Source: Paenibacillus glycanilyticus (GTDB lineage: Bacteria; Bacillota; Bacilli; Paenibacillales; Paenibacillaceae). From it: 64,000 nt of DNA. The position numbers were made by a program, and so were the translations under genes. Under the pieces are notes generated by a model. The model searched no databases. It worked only from the letters and a program-made list of their open reading frames with translations, and was not told the origin of the DNA. Where the stretch lies: the NCBI RefSeq assembly GCF_023715145.1, contig NZ_JAMBNP010000005.1:473286-537285 (forward strand), written 5' to 3'. Positions 43,591 to 52,414 of the stretch are shown here, one piece after another; the first letter of the stretch is position 1, and each line of letters opens with the position of its first letter.

Positions 43591-44784
43591 ATGGGTGCAA
43601 CTTCAACATCAATGGAGAAAAGAGAAAATATTCCTGAACTACTACTCGTAAGGGCAATGGCTATTATCGGCGTCCTGTCTGTTCATTCAACATCGTTTGC
43701 CACTGTTGATATGGTGAACTCGAATTACTTTTTCCTTTATAATTTTTTTAATATTTTTATGAAAATCGGTACAACAACTTTTATCTTTTTAAGCAGCTTT
43801 GTCCTCTTTTACAATTATTATTCCCGTCCTTTGGACAAGAAATTGCTGGGGAGCTTTTATAAGAAGCGGCTGATGTATATTATTATTCCTTACTTGGTCT
43901 TCTCTTTGTTTTATTTTACGATACTGCATTTTCTTTATTATCCGGAACGGTCTCTATCAACAGAAGTTCACAATTTTTTTGATAAAGTTCTTACCGGAAA
44001 AGCGTATACACATCTCTATTTCGTTTATATCAACATTCAGTTTTATCTAATGTTCCCGTTGTTTCTGTGGATCATGAAGAAGTATCCCAAAACGGTTAAA
44101 TGGGCGATTCCTGCAGGCTTTGCCTTGCAGTGGGGATTCTTCATGCTTAATAAATACGGCTTGGAGACACCTGTAGCTAACCGCGGAAGCTGGTCGTTCT
44201 CTTACTTCTCGTATTATTTGCTCGGCGCAGCTATAGGAATTTATTATCCGAAATTAAAAGAGTGGATTATCATTGCAAGAAATCATGCAACTTCAGTCCG
44301 CGTGACCACTTGGATTGTTTTGTGGGCATGCTGGATTGCAGCCGGCTTAACGCATGTGTACCTGTATTATGAGACTAGACTTCACGGGCATTCTTTCAAC
44401 ACCACACTGTTTGATCTCGTGTGGAATATTCACGGGGTATTAACGGCACTTGTTCTAATCCAATTAGCATTTATTTTATCCAAGAAGTTGCCGCCGATTC
44501 TATCCAGGCTTATTTCAAGACTTGGTCAATTGTCGTTTGGGGTCTATCTAATTCATCCGTTTTTCCTGCTCGTCTACCGGCAGCATCCGCTTCATACAGG
44601 TATGGCTTGGTTGCTTCATATCTGGTATCTGGGTGGCTTCCTGCTTGCACTTACCGGTTCTTGGATAGTTGTTGGATTCTTCGCACGTTATGTGCCATTT
44701 AACTGGATTGCCTTTGGTAGTTTGTCACATCCACAGAAGAGGCCTTCACAACCAATCATTCCTGAAAAACATCTAGAGGCATAA
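43591..44784 (+). CDS. membrane acyltransferase (acyltransferase 3 family)
   Basis: 397 residues, about ten transmembrane segments. GGGAGGAGGAAGG precedes the ATG. Family marks: RAMAIIGVLSVHSTS (catalytic His region) near the N-terminus, then FYKKRLMYIIIPYLVFS and LSFGVYLIHPFFLLVY. Such proteins O-acetylate or succinylate surface polysaccharides, as IcaC and OatA-type proteins do. It is followed by a polysaccharide deacetylase gene and another acyltransferase gene, suggesting joint decoration of an extracellular glycan. A Crp/Fnr-type site lies upstream. Confidence 0.9.
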   Translation: MGATSTSMEKRENIPELLLVRAMAIIGVLSVHSTSFATVDMVNSNYFFLYNFFNIFMKIGTTTFIFLSSFVLFYNYYSRPLDKKLLGSFYKKRLMYIIIPYLVFSLFYFTILHFLYYPERSLSTEVHNFFDKVLTGKAYTHLYFVYINIQFYLMFPLFLWIMKKYPKTVKWAIPAGFALQWGFFMLNKYGLETPVANRGSWSFSYFSYYLLGAAIGIYYPKLKEWIIIARNHATSVRVTTWIVLWACWIAAGLTHVYLYYETRLHGHSFNTTLFDLVWNIHGVLTALVLIQLAFILSKKLPPILSRLISRLGQLSFGVYLIHPFFLLVYRQHPLHTGMAWLLHIWYLGGFLLALTGSWIVVGFFARYVPFNWIAFGSLSHPQKRPSQPIIPEKHLEA

Positions 44785-44806
44785 GTATCATAGGAGGAGA
44801 TAATTT

Positions 44807-45664
44807 GTGAAAACAAAACTAATTGGAGCAGTGATTATCATCGCCCTAGCGATCCTTTGGCCGTTGACCAAGTACCAACTCGAAGCTTCTACTAACAAAC
44901 CTGCCCATTATAAGAATAAGGTTATTGTTCTTATGTATCATCATATTGATACGAAGGAAAGCGGAGCTACAATATCACCTGGCCGTTTCGGTACTGATAT
45001 GAAGATTCTGAAGGAATACGGCTACAATGTCATAAGCGCTGAGCAGCTCTTGAGTTTCATGCGGAATAAATCCAAGGTACCGGATAATGCAGTTGTTATT
45101 ACCTTTGATGACGGCTACGACAGCTTTGATCAGTATGCGGTTCCGATTATGAAAAAATATAATTTTGTCGCCACTGACTTCATCATCGGATCAAGTAGTG
45201 ACAAACAAAATGTACAGACGAAGCATTTGTCCTGGGAAACCATGCGCAAACTTAAAGCACAAGGTTTCAGCTTCTACAGTCATACGTACAATCAGCATGA
45301 CTATGCTCCCCTTGATAAGAAAGGCGATAAAACAGGGCCAAAACTGTGCAATCCCATCTTTCTGCCAGATAAAGGCCGCCTAGAGACCACACAGGAATAC
45401 AAGGATCGTGTGGAAGCAGATGCACGGCTGATGGAGAAACGTTTGAAGGAAGAGCTGAATAACTCTTATCAAATGATTGCTTTCCCATTTGGAGTATTTA
45501 ATTCGACAGCTAAGCAGATTGAAAAAAATGCAGGCGACAATCTATTCTTCACCACTCAACCTGGTATTAACAAGCCGGGATCCGATGAAGTATTTCGCAT
45601 AAATGCCGGAACACCGAGACTCACGGCCAACAAATTCCTCCATATGATGAAGCAATACGGATAG
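44807..45664 (+). CDS. membrane-anchored polysaccharide deacetylase (IcaB/PgaB-like)
   Basis: 285 residues, GTG start with TAGGAGGAG upstream. N-terminal signal anchor (about 1-21), then a NodB-type domain: MYHHID, D101-D102 in TFDDGYDS, H159 and H164 in SHTYNQH (metal ligands), and AFPFGVFN near the C-terminus. The family removes N-acetyl groups from poly-GlcNAc or similar glycans outside the membrane. It lies between two acyltransferase genes. No glycosyltransferase is present nearby, so the polymer must be made elsewhere. Confidence 0.9.
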   Translation: MKTKLIGAVIIIALAILWPLTKYQLEASTNKPAHYKNKVIVLMYHHIDTKESGATISPGRFGTDMKILKEYGYNVISAEQLLSFMRNKSKVPDNAVVITFDDGYDSFDQYAVPIMKKYNFVATDFIIGSSSDKQNVQTKHLSWETMRKLKAQGFSFYSHTYNQHDYAPLDKKGDKTGPKLCNPIFLPDKGRLETTQEYKDRVEADARLMEKRLKEELNNSYQMIAFPFGVFNSTAKQIEKNAGDNLFFTTQPGINKPGSDEVFRINAGTPRLTANKFLHMMKQYG

Positions 45665-45779
45665 TTTCTAAAAAAAGAATTTTCTATACCCTGGGACAAG
45701 CAGGTTTAATATAAAAAATTTCTATTGTCTAAAAATCCGATATCATGCTACCGGAAAGTCACTGAAAACTGAAAAAGAG

Positions 45780-45805
45780 ACGCAGCCGTCTGGCTGCGTT
45801 TCGTC
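45780..45805 (+). terminator. probable Rho-independent terminator
   Basis: ACGCAGCC-GTCT-GGCTGCGT, an 8-bp perfect stem, followed by a T-rich TTCGTCT. Confidence 0.65.
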
Positions 45806-45874
45806 TAGATTTGATCTACTGGCACTATTGTAAATACTCAGTTGACTTATAAGCAAATAAGGAGAGTTAATCCG

Positions 45875-46978
45875 TTGAGCAGAGAAAGAATAAGATATTT
45901 AGATGTGTATAGGGCACTAGCCATTCTAGCCGTACTCATGATTCATACTACATCATCAGCGGTTACTTCCTTACCTCACGATTCCAGTTTGTTCCCGATT
46001 TACGTGACATTGAATTCTGCGGCACATTATGCAGTGCCTGCATTTTTATTTTTGAGTGCATTAGTCTTGTTCTATAATTACGATGTGCAGACAAAGATTC
46101 GATGGGATATGTTCTATTTAAAGCGGATCATGACGATAATCGTGCCTTACGTGATTTGGTCCTTTTTATATTTCCTTCTGGTGGATCATATCAGAGGTAT
46201 TACAATCCAAGAGAACTGGCCGAAATTCTTTGAAGGATTATTGCTGGGGAGCAATTATGCACATCTTTATTATATAGTCGTATTAATGCAGTTATTTATA
46301 TTATTCCCTTTTCTCTTGCAGCTGTTTCGTATCCGATGGGTTCGCTCCAACTTGATTCCTATCGGAATCATTTCTCAGCTCGGTTTTTACTTCGGCAATC
46401 ATTATGCTTTTCATATAGACAAGGTAAATACGTTTATAGGGGCTTATTTTCTATACTTGTTTCTCGGGGCCCAGGCAGGAATTAAATTGAAATCTTCGCT
46501 TCAGTGGCTGAGGAAACCAAATTGGTTACTCTATAGTGCAGTTATATTGTTAGCTGGTAACCACGTCTCGCAAATCTTCATTTCAATCTTCAAACCGTAC
46601 GATGTTAATCAAACATGGCTCTTAGACATTAAGTATTTGTCGGTACATGGTTATGCAGCGGTGTGTTGTTACTTCCTTATCCATATTTCAAGCCTGTTAC
46701 ATGCTAAGGACTGGAGAGTGATTAAGCTATTGAAAGGACTAGGAGTAGTTTCATTTGGTGTCTATCTTATTCACCCGTTTATACTCGCCTTTTGGAGAAG
46801 CAAGGTTATGATTGCTGACCCCATATTCTATCATGTACTTATCTGGGGTGGAGGCTTGACGGCATTGATTATTCCATGGTTGGCAACTTTGTTCTTCCAA
46901 AGATATAGATGGGGCGGTTTGTTAATAGGAATGGATAAGGTTAAGTTAAATAGCAAGAAAATCTATACTCAATTATAG
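45875..46978 (+). CDS. membrane acyltransferase (acyltransferase 3 family)
   Basis: 367 residues from the TTG at 45875, preceded by AAGGAGAG at eight bases. An earlier TTG at 45842 has no site. About ten transmembrane segments; YRALAILAVLMIHTTS, YLKRIMTIIVPYVIWSFLYF and VSFGVYLIHPFILAFW match the paralogue at 43591. Likely acts on the same glycan as its neighbours. Confidence 0.9.
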   Translation: MSRERIRYLDVYRALAILAVLMIHTTSSAVTSLPHDSSLFPIYVTLNSAAHYAVPAFLFLSALVLFYNYDVQTKIRWDMFYLKRIMTIIVPYVIWSFLYFLLVDHIRGITIQENWPKFFEGLLLGSNYAHLYYIVVLMQLFILFPFLLQLFRIRWVRSNLIPIGIISQLGFYFGNHYAFHIDKVNTFIGAYFLYLFLGAQAGIKLKSSLQWLRKPNWLLYSAVILLAGNHVSQIFISIFKPYDVNQTWLLDIKYLSVHGYAAVCCYFLIHISSLLHAKDWRVIKLLKGLGVVSFGVYLIHPFILAFWRSKVMIADPIFYHVLIWGGGLTALIIPWLATLFFQRYRWGGLLIGMDKVKLNSKKIYTQL

Positions 46979-47017
46979 AGAATTATTATAAATATTGGAT
47001 CTAAAAATATATCTGTT

Positions 47018-47054
47018 GCCCGGAGATTCCATTTAGGAGTTCCGGGCTATTTTA
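47018..47054. terminator. terminator between convergent genes
   Basis: GCCCGGA and TCCGGGC form a 7-bp stem followed by TATTTT on the plus strand. The right arm touches the stop codon of the DinB-family gene. Confidence 0.6.
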
Positions 47055-47502
47055 GCGCTTTATTCATAGCGGAGACAATGCCGATATGATTGACTTCATG
47101 CAGCATACAAACATAGATCAATTCTTCAACAGTTTCTACTCTCATTCGGTTTTCACTTAAGGGCTCTTCCAGCTTGTCCCTAAAAGTCTCGTCAATTCGG
47201 ATAGATTGGTCTTTTAAATGTTCAATTACCAAATCCCAAGCGGGAGGATTACCTTTCCATTCCTTGGGACTTGTACCTGTACCAAAATATTCAGAATAAT
47301 CATGAGAAAGGGTATTCGTTTGACCGGATATACCAAACACGAGACGCTCGGTAATGGTTAGGACATGCCCGATCTGCCAATGAATTGAATTATTAAAACC
47401 TTTGGGTACGATATGGCGTTGACTAACTTCACACGCCTCGGCCAACTTAATCAGTTGATTTCGATAGTTCCCATTCATGTTGAAGAAAAAATCAATTCTC
47501 AT
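47047..47502 (-). CDS. DinB-family protein
   Basis: 151 residues; GGAGGC precedes the ATG. Four-helix DinB/YfiT-type fold with conserved metal-binding His residues in SIHWQIGHVLTI and LHEVNHIGIV. The family includes bacillithiol-dependent transferases and proteins of unknown role. No partner gene is evident next to it. Confidence 0.85.
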   Translation of the reverse strand: MRIDFFFNMNGNYRNQLIKLAEACEVSQRHIVPKGFNNSIHWQIGHVLTITERLVFGISGQTNTLSHDYSEYFGTGTSPKEWKGNPPAWDLVIEHLKDQSIRIDETFRDKLEEPLSENRMRVETVEELIYVCMLHEVNHIGIVSAMNKALK

Positions 47503-47814
47503 CTCATATTAGCCTCCAATTCTGTTACTCAGATTACGGTCTAACTCTCAAACTCGATATCAACACATGTCCAACTAACTGCAATGCGCTTTGTCATTAT
47601 ATCCAAAAACTATAATTTCATCAGTAATATACATACCGGCTAAACACGTGATGATTCCAATTGTAATTTATCTAACGGAAAATTTCCTCTGAAAAGGTTA
47701 AGCTAGCACCATAAACATGCCTCCCATAACGTATAAACATTATTTGAGGTTCATGATGTCAACTATCTAAAAATTTAATAAATTGTAAAAAAATATTGAA
47801 ATGGGTGGAATCCA
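47503..47814. other. intergenic, holds one copy of a 19-bp repeat
   Basis: About 310 AT-rich bases. Contains TTGTAATTTATCTAACGGA at 47661-47679, repeated exactly at 48245-48263 before the MFS gene. No other structure was recognised. Confidence 0.5.
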
Positions 47815-48030
47815 ATGTATAATATGCTTCTGCATGATAGTGATTTTGATAATGCTATTTTTTTCGGTTATTTTGTAATGGTTACAACTGACGAGAATTA
47901 CTCTGGCGGGGGCTTAATAGAAAAATATAACGAAAGTTATGTATGGATAAGTAATAGGAAATTTTCACGCACGTATTCCTCCTTCTTGCATACGCCTCCA
48001 CCCGAAGTGCCTGTATTTTTTTCTGATTAA
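47815..48030 (+). CDS. small hypothetical protein, 71 residues
   Basis: ATG with GGGTGG seven to ten bases upstream, followed by a good terminator 14 bases after the stop. The product is soluble, with many aromatic and acidic residues (FVMVTTDENYSGGG, WISNRKFS). I recognise no family. The terminator and a promoter-like repeat upstream are the main reasons to think it is expressed. Confidence 0.4.
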   Translation: MYNMLLHDSDFDNAIFFGYFVMVTTDENYSGGGLIEKYNESYVWISNRKFSRTYSSFLHTPPPEVPVFFSD

Positions 48031-48043
48031 TTTAACGGCCATT

Positions 48044-48074
48044 AAAAGTCGCGGAACAATCTGCGGCTTTTTTT
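48044..48074 (+). terminator. Rho-independent terminator
   Basis: AAAGTCGC and GCGGCTTT form an 8-bp stem with one G-T wobble pair, followed by seven T. Confidence 0.75.
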
Positions 48075-48245
48075 ATTTCCAATGACTAACTAATGAAAAG
48101 TGTTAATACCGGATATATGGGTTTCAAGGATTTAATATAGCATTCCCATTTGGGAAGATTGTTACGCTGATTACTGCGAAAGTTGGCCAAGAAATTGCTA
48201 ATTATAAACCTATATCATCGATATTATTGAAAAGGAAAGTGGGTT

Positions 48246-48288
48246 TGTAATTTATCTAACGGATAATACATGAGGAATCATTTATGAT
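48246..48288 (+). promoter_or_regulatory. diverged Crp/Fnr-type site E with -10 element
   Basis: TGTAA-TTTATC-TAACG (48246-48261), followed by GATAATA, and TATGAT at 48283-48288. The -10 spacing is exactly that of site C. The right half-site is imperfect. The inferred start, 48295, excludes the ATG at 48284 and favours ATG 48332. Confidence 0.5.
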
Positions 48289-48331
48289 AAACACCGAGCG
48301 GAAAATAAAAACGCAGAAAGGGAGGTTTATC

Positions 48332-49807
48332 ATGAGTTCTACAGATAAGAATATTCGTTTTTGGCCAATCATGATAGCGATATTCGTTGGTACTTTCGTC
48401 TGCGTACTGGCGTCCACAACGATCAATATTGCATTGCCTATTTTGGGGGATGAATTCAATGCTGAACTTGGCACTGTTCAGTGGACATTGACTGGCTTTT
48501 TGTTAGCTACGGGGACTTTAGCTCCAACCGTGGGATACCTTGGTGAGAAAATTAGTTACAAATATTTGTTCCTCTATTCATTAATCGGATTCACGGTTTT
48601 TTCTGCACTATGTGCAATGGCTGGGAATATTCATTCATTGATTGCTTTTCGCATCATGCAGGGAGCATCTTGTGGTTTGATTATACCTGCTACGATGGCA
48701 ATCATATTTCAAATCATTCCTAAAGAAAAACAAGCATTTGCTATCTCGTTATGGGGGCTTTCTGCTTCGCTAGCACCTGCGTTCGGACCAACAATTAGCG
48801 GATGGCTGCTTCAGAGCTTTGCCTGGCAATGGCTCTTCATTATGAACATTCCCGTTGGTATAATTGCAATTTTTTTAGTTATGAAATTTATACCATACTA
48901 TCGTTTGAGTGTACCTAAAAGATTTGATTTTCTTGGATTTATTACAGTAATAATTGGGAGTGCATCGTTGCTGCTGGCGTTTGGACAGGGTCATAGCTGG
49001 GGATGGGAATCTATTAAAGTCGTAGGACTATTCATAGTCGGAATTATTTCCCTGATTTTGTTTATCGTTCGCGAGCTAACGACAAAAACCCCGTTACTTA
49101 ATATTCGAGTTTTCAGTAACGGACGTTATACACTTAGTTTAATTATCACGAATATTTTAACGATCAGTCTTTATGCAGGAACTCTTCTGGCGCCTGTATT
49201 TCTGCAAAAAGTACAAGGCATCACCGCAATGGAAACAGGGTTGCTTCTTCTTCCATCGTCTTTCGTCATGGCTTTAGTTATGCCTATCGCAGGTAAGTTA
49301 TACAGTAGAGTCGGCCCGCGTTTGCTCATGTCCGTAGGAGTTGTTTTCTTAGCATTAGGAACACTAATGCTTAGCTTGATTAGCATTGACATATCCCATA
49401 TGTATATTGTACTCATGATGACAATTCGTAATATAGGTGTCGCTCTGATTATGATACCGGCAAGTAATGCGGCGATGGAACTTATTCCAAAAGAGCTTTC
49501 CGGACATGCTTCATCTATTATGAATTGGACGCGTAATGTGATGGGATCATTTGCGATTGCCATATTTACGTCTTTGCTTGCTACCCGAACATTGAGCTAT
49601 GGAACAGAATTAGCAAAAGAGGGATATACCAACAAATTTCATATATCCCAAATAGCGTTCACAATGAGTATTAACGATGTTTTTTTCATTACGGCAATCA
49701 TAAGCATTATAGCTTTGCCATTGGCTTTAATGGTCACGAAGGCGAAGAAGCCAGACATAAACGTAAGTTCAACTTCAGAACCAAAACCTGTAAAAAACGC
49801 AGTTTAA
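48332..49807 (+). CDS. MFS multidrug exporter, DHA2 (EmrB/QacA/LmrB) family
   Basis: 491 residues from ATG 48332, preceded by AAAGGGAGG. The longer frame from 48284 begins at or before the predicted transcription start. Fourteen transmembrane segments; motif C-like GLSASLAPAFGPTISGWLLQ and IMQGASCGLIIPATMAII are typical. Probably exports toxic or antimicrobial compounds. It is followed by an Old Yellow Enzyme gene 72 bases later, together resembling a detoxification unit. Confidence 0.92.
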   Translation: MSSTDKNIRFWPIMIAIFVGTFVCVLASTTINIALPILGDEFNAELGTVQWTLTGFLLATGTLAPTVGYLGEKISYKYLFLYSLIGFTVFSALCAMAGNIHSLIAFRIMQGASCGLIIPATMAIIFQIIPKEKQAFAISLWGLSASLAPAFGPTISGWLLQSFAWQWLFIMNIPVGIIAIFLVMKFIPYYRLSVPKRFDFLGFITVIIGSASLLLAFGQGHSWGWESIKVVGLFIVGIISLILFIVRELTTKTPLLNIRVFSNGRYTLSLIITNILTISLYAGTLLAPVFLQKVQGITAMETGLLLLPSSFVMALVMPIAGKLYSRVGPRLLMSVGVVFLALGTLMLSLISIDISHMYIVLMMTIRNIGVALIMIPASNAAMELIPKELSGHASSIMNWTRNVMGSFAIAIFTSLLATRTLSYGTELAKEGYTNKFHISQIAFTMSINDVFFITAIISIIALPLALMVTKAKKPDINVSSTSEPKPVKNAV

Positions 49808-49809
49808 AA

Positions 49810-49853
49810 TGTTAAATCAAATTCAATAAAATTATAAAATACGAACTTATTAT
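49810..49853 (+). promoter_or_regulatory. weak Crp/Fnr-type site F with -10 element
   Basis: TGTTA-AATCAA-ATTCA (49810-49825), followed by ATAAAA, and TATTAT at 49848-49853, the same spacing as site D. The right half-site is poor, so this is only a candidate. It would start a transcript about 20 bases before the Old Yellow Enzyme ATG. Confidence 0.3.
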
Positions 49854-49879
49854 CTTTGTCCTAAGAGGAGGAAATTTTA

Positions 49880-50995
49880 ATGTCAAACACAAATCCTAAA
49901 GTACAAGCCTTATTTAAGCCTTTCACGGTGAACAAGCTTCAATTGGCCAATCGAATTGTGATGGCCCCGATGACGCGTAACTTCTCGCCTGATGGTGTAC
50001 CGGGCAAAGATGTTGCTGCGTATTACAAGCGCCGTGCTGAGAATGGCGTTGGATTAATTATTACGGAAGGCACGTTGATTGATCATCCTTCAGCAGGTGG
50101 CAGTCATAATGTGCCGCACTTCTATGGGGAGTCTTCACTTGAAGGTTGGAGCGAAGTGGTGAAGGCAGTGCACGAAGCCAGCGGCCGCATCTTCCCGCAA
50201 ATTTGGCATGTCGGCATGGAGCGTAATCCTGAACATTTCCCTAACTCCAATGCGAAGCCAGTAGGACCGTCCGGCTATTCGGCGCCGGGCGTGAAAAATG
50301 GCGAACCGCTCTCTATAAGCGAAATCGAAGAGTTGATCGAGGCGTACGGAATTGCGGCGGGCGAAGCGAAGCGAATCGGTTTTGATGGTGTGGAGATTCA
50401 CGGCGCGCATGGTTACTTGATCGATCAATTTCTCTGGGGAGAGACAAATAAGCGAACAGATAAATATGGCGGCAATTTAGTCGAGCGGACACGATTTGCC
50501 GTCGAGGTCATTGAAGCGTGCCGTCGTGCGGTCGGACCGGATTTCCCCATAGCTTTTCGCCTCTCCCAATGGAAGACTACAGATTTCGCGGCGAAGTTGG
50601 TACGTACACCGGAGGAACTAGCAGCGATGCTGGAGCCGCTGACTAAGGCAGGCGTAGATATTTACCACTGTTCGACGCGTCGGTTCTGGGAGCCGGAATT
50701 TGAGGGCTCCGACCTTAACTTGGCAGGCTGGACGAAGAAACTGACAGGCAAGCCGGCAATCACTGTCGGCTCTGTCGGGCTTGACTCCGAATTTTTGAAA
50801 CTGTTCACTGAAGGAGCTGGAGCAAGTGTGGTGAAACTGGACAATCTGCTCGAACGGTTGGAAGAGGATGAGTTCGATCTAGTGGCAATCGGCCGCTCGC
50901 TCCTGGCCGATCCTGCTTGGGCAGTCAAAGTACGCGAAGGGCGTGAAGACGAAATGATCGCCTTTACGAAAGAAGTGCTCGAAAAGCTCATTTGA
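49880..50995 (+). CDS. NADH:flavin oxidoreductase, Old Yellow Enzyme family
   Basis: 371 residues; AAGAGGAGG precedes the ATG. FMN-binding TIM barrel: LANRIVMAPMTRN, active-site His pair in VEIHGAHGYLIDQFL, FRLSQWK and the phosphate-binding VAIGRSLLADPAWA. Family members reduce activated alkenes, nitro esters and quinones with NAD(P)H. Higher GC than its neighbours. Placed right after an MFS exporter. Confidence 0.93.
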   Translation: MSNTNPKVQALFKPFTVNKLQLANRIVMAPMTRNFSPDGVPGKDVAAYYKRRAENGVGLIITEGTLIDHPSAGGSHNVPHFYGESSLEGWSEVVKAVHEASGRIFPQIWHVGMERNPEHFPNSNAKPVGPSGYSAPGVKNGEPLSISEIEELIEAYGIAAGEAKRIGFDGVEIHGAHGYLIDQFLWGETNKRTDKYGGNLVERTRFAVEVIEACRRAVGPDFPIAFRLSQWKTTDFAAKLVRTPEELAAMLEPLTKAGVDIYHCSTRRFWEPEFEGSDLNLAGWTKKLTGKPAITVGSVGLDSEFLKLFTEGAGASVVKLDNLLERLEEDEFDLVAIGRSLLADPAWAVKVREGREDEMIAFTKEVLEKLI

Positions 50996-51050
50996 CGAAT
51001 GGCAACAAGCACTTAGTTACGAACCAATCAAAAACACTACGAACAAAGAA

Positions 51051-51252
51051 TGGGACTGACCCCCTAGCTTGAGATAAATTAAAACACCTTCAAGAGAAAG
51101 CCTCCATGTCGTAAGATATGGGGGACAACTTTGGAGGTGTTTTTGCATTGGCAACAAGAGTTAGTTACCCATTAGAAACCAAACTGAAAGCAATTGAAAT
51201 GAGAATGGCAGGTATTTCTGCCCACTTGAGCACAACGAGCTGCTCTAGATAG
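51051..51252 (+). pseudogene. IS3-type insertion element left-end remnant with orfA stub
   Basis: TGGGACTGACCCCCTA (51051-51066) resembles the terminal repeat of IS3/IS150-type elements. A TTG at 51148 with GGAGGTG upstream opens TRVSYPLETKLKAIEMR, the start of an IS3 OrfA helix-turn-helix protein, which runs out after about 24 residues. AAAACACCTTC and GGAGGTGTTTT pair and would hide the ribosome binding site, as in many IS leaders. The rest of the element is gone. Confidence 0.7.
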
Positions 51253-51294
51253 GAAATCGAATCGGCATATAGCCTGTATTGGTTATCCGTTTTA

Positions 51295-51334
51295 CCACTA
51301 TCTGTCCGTGTTCATCAATACGGGCAGATAGTGG
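51295..51334. repeat. strong isolated hairpin
   Basis: CCACTATCTGTCCGT and ACGGGCAGATAGTGG form a 15-bp stem with one wobble pair around a 10-base loop. No T run follows on either strand, and no gene ends here. It may be the remnant of a mobile element or a REP-like sequence. Confidence 0.6.
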
Positions 51335-51472
51335 AATCACTCATAACGCTTTCGGGATAGGGACGGAATCTGAACTTCTCTTCCTAAATCGGCTTTTTCT
51401 CATTGCTGAACCGACGATAATATAATTATTGCGAATGAGATGAAGTTCACCAACTAAATGATATCTGTTCAG

Positions 51473-51946
51473 TTACCTTTTTGAAAATGGAAGAAACACA
51501 TTACGAGTGTTAGAAATCGTTGATTCTCCGGCTGCAGGCAAATTCGTTAAGGCAAGAACGGCGGCATTAGCAACTTCGATGTCCTGTGCACTCGTTCCTC
51601 CACTTACTCCGATGCCACCGATGATTTTATTATCACTCACTAGTGGGATACCTCCACCCAAAATGACCAATTTGCCTTGGTTTGTAGTATTAATACCAAA
51701 CGAAGGAGAGCCAGGTTGTGCCGATTGTGCCAGATTAGCTGTAGGCATCTGCATGGCTACGCTTGTCCAAGCCTTATTCTGTGAAATTTCGATTCCAGCA
51801 ATTTTTGCATTGTCCATACGATGAAAAGCAATTAGGTTCGTGCCTTCATCAACAATTGCGATATTGCTTGACAGGCCCATTTGCCGGGCTTTTTGTTCCG
51901 CGACTGCAAGCAAGTATTTAGAAATTTCTAAGCTTAGTTTGAACAT
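51473..51946 (-). CDS. GlcG/HbpS-family (DUF336, heme-degrading-domain-like) protein
   Basis: 157 residues from ATG 51946, which has GAGGAG at good spacing; a GTG three codons earlier overlaps that site. Family marks: the AEQKARQMGLSSNIAIVDEGTNLIAFHRMD start and GGIPLVSDNKIIGGIGVSGG. Proteins of this fold bind heme or small organic ligands and often sit near redox or catabolic genes. No partner gene is adjacent. Confidence 0.88.
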   Translation of the reverse strand: MFKLSLEISKYLLAVAEQKARQMGLSSNIAIVDEGTNLIAFHRMDNAKIAGIEISQNKAWTSVAMQMPTANLAQSAQPGSPSFGINTTNQGKLVILGGGIPLVSDNKIIGGIGVSGGTSAQDIEVANAAVLALTNLPAAGESTISNTRNVFLPFSKR

Positions 51947-52414
51947 TTCATTCACTCCTCAGGTATTGGTTACCATTGTAGTCTATGGTCAATTCCCCAG
52001 TAGAGTGAATTTAAGGATTTTCTCTCTAAGTGGCCGGGCGGCTGTATACGCATAGGCGACTGCTACGCAGATCAGTATCGCGGCAAGGATCAATTATGAA
52101 TTTTGCGAACCGTAAGCCGTCATAACGTTGAAACGCCTAGGGGTTTTCAACAAAAATAATCAGATTTTGAAATAAAGCCGCACTAGGTGTATGTTGTAGA
52201 AGTGCGCAGAACCATTTAGGAAAGTTGCCTGCTTGCTGGTGAATTTAGCTTTTTCGTTAAATAAGCCGCATTGGCTATTGTTCAGAGTATAAAATTGTTT
52301 AATAACTCTGTAATAACCAACTTTAATAATACAGGAGGAAAAGATTGGAGGATAATTTGTTAATGTAGAATTAGGCACAAGTCTTTATGTGAAAGATTAA
52401 AGTTACCGAATTAA
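51947..52414. other. intergenic, nothing supported
   Basis: About 470 bases. AGGAGGAAAAGATTG near 52330 is a good ribosome binding site and TTG, but the frame ends after seven codons, so it is at most the stub of a lost gene. No repeats or RNA structure were recognised. Confidence 0.4.

Noticed and set aside
45829..45866. TGTAA-N6-AGTTG before the second acyltransferase gene
   Set aside because: Right half-site absent and no -10 at the expected distance.
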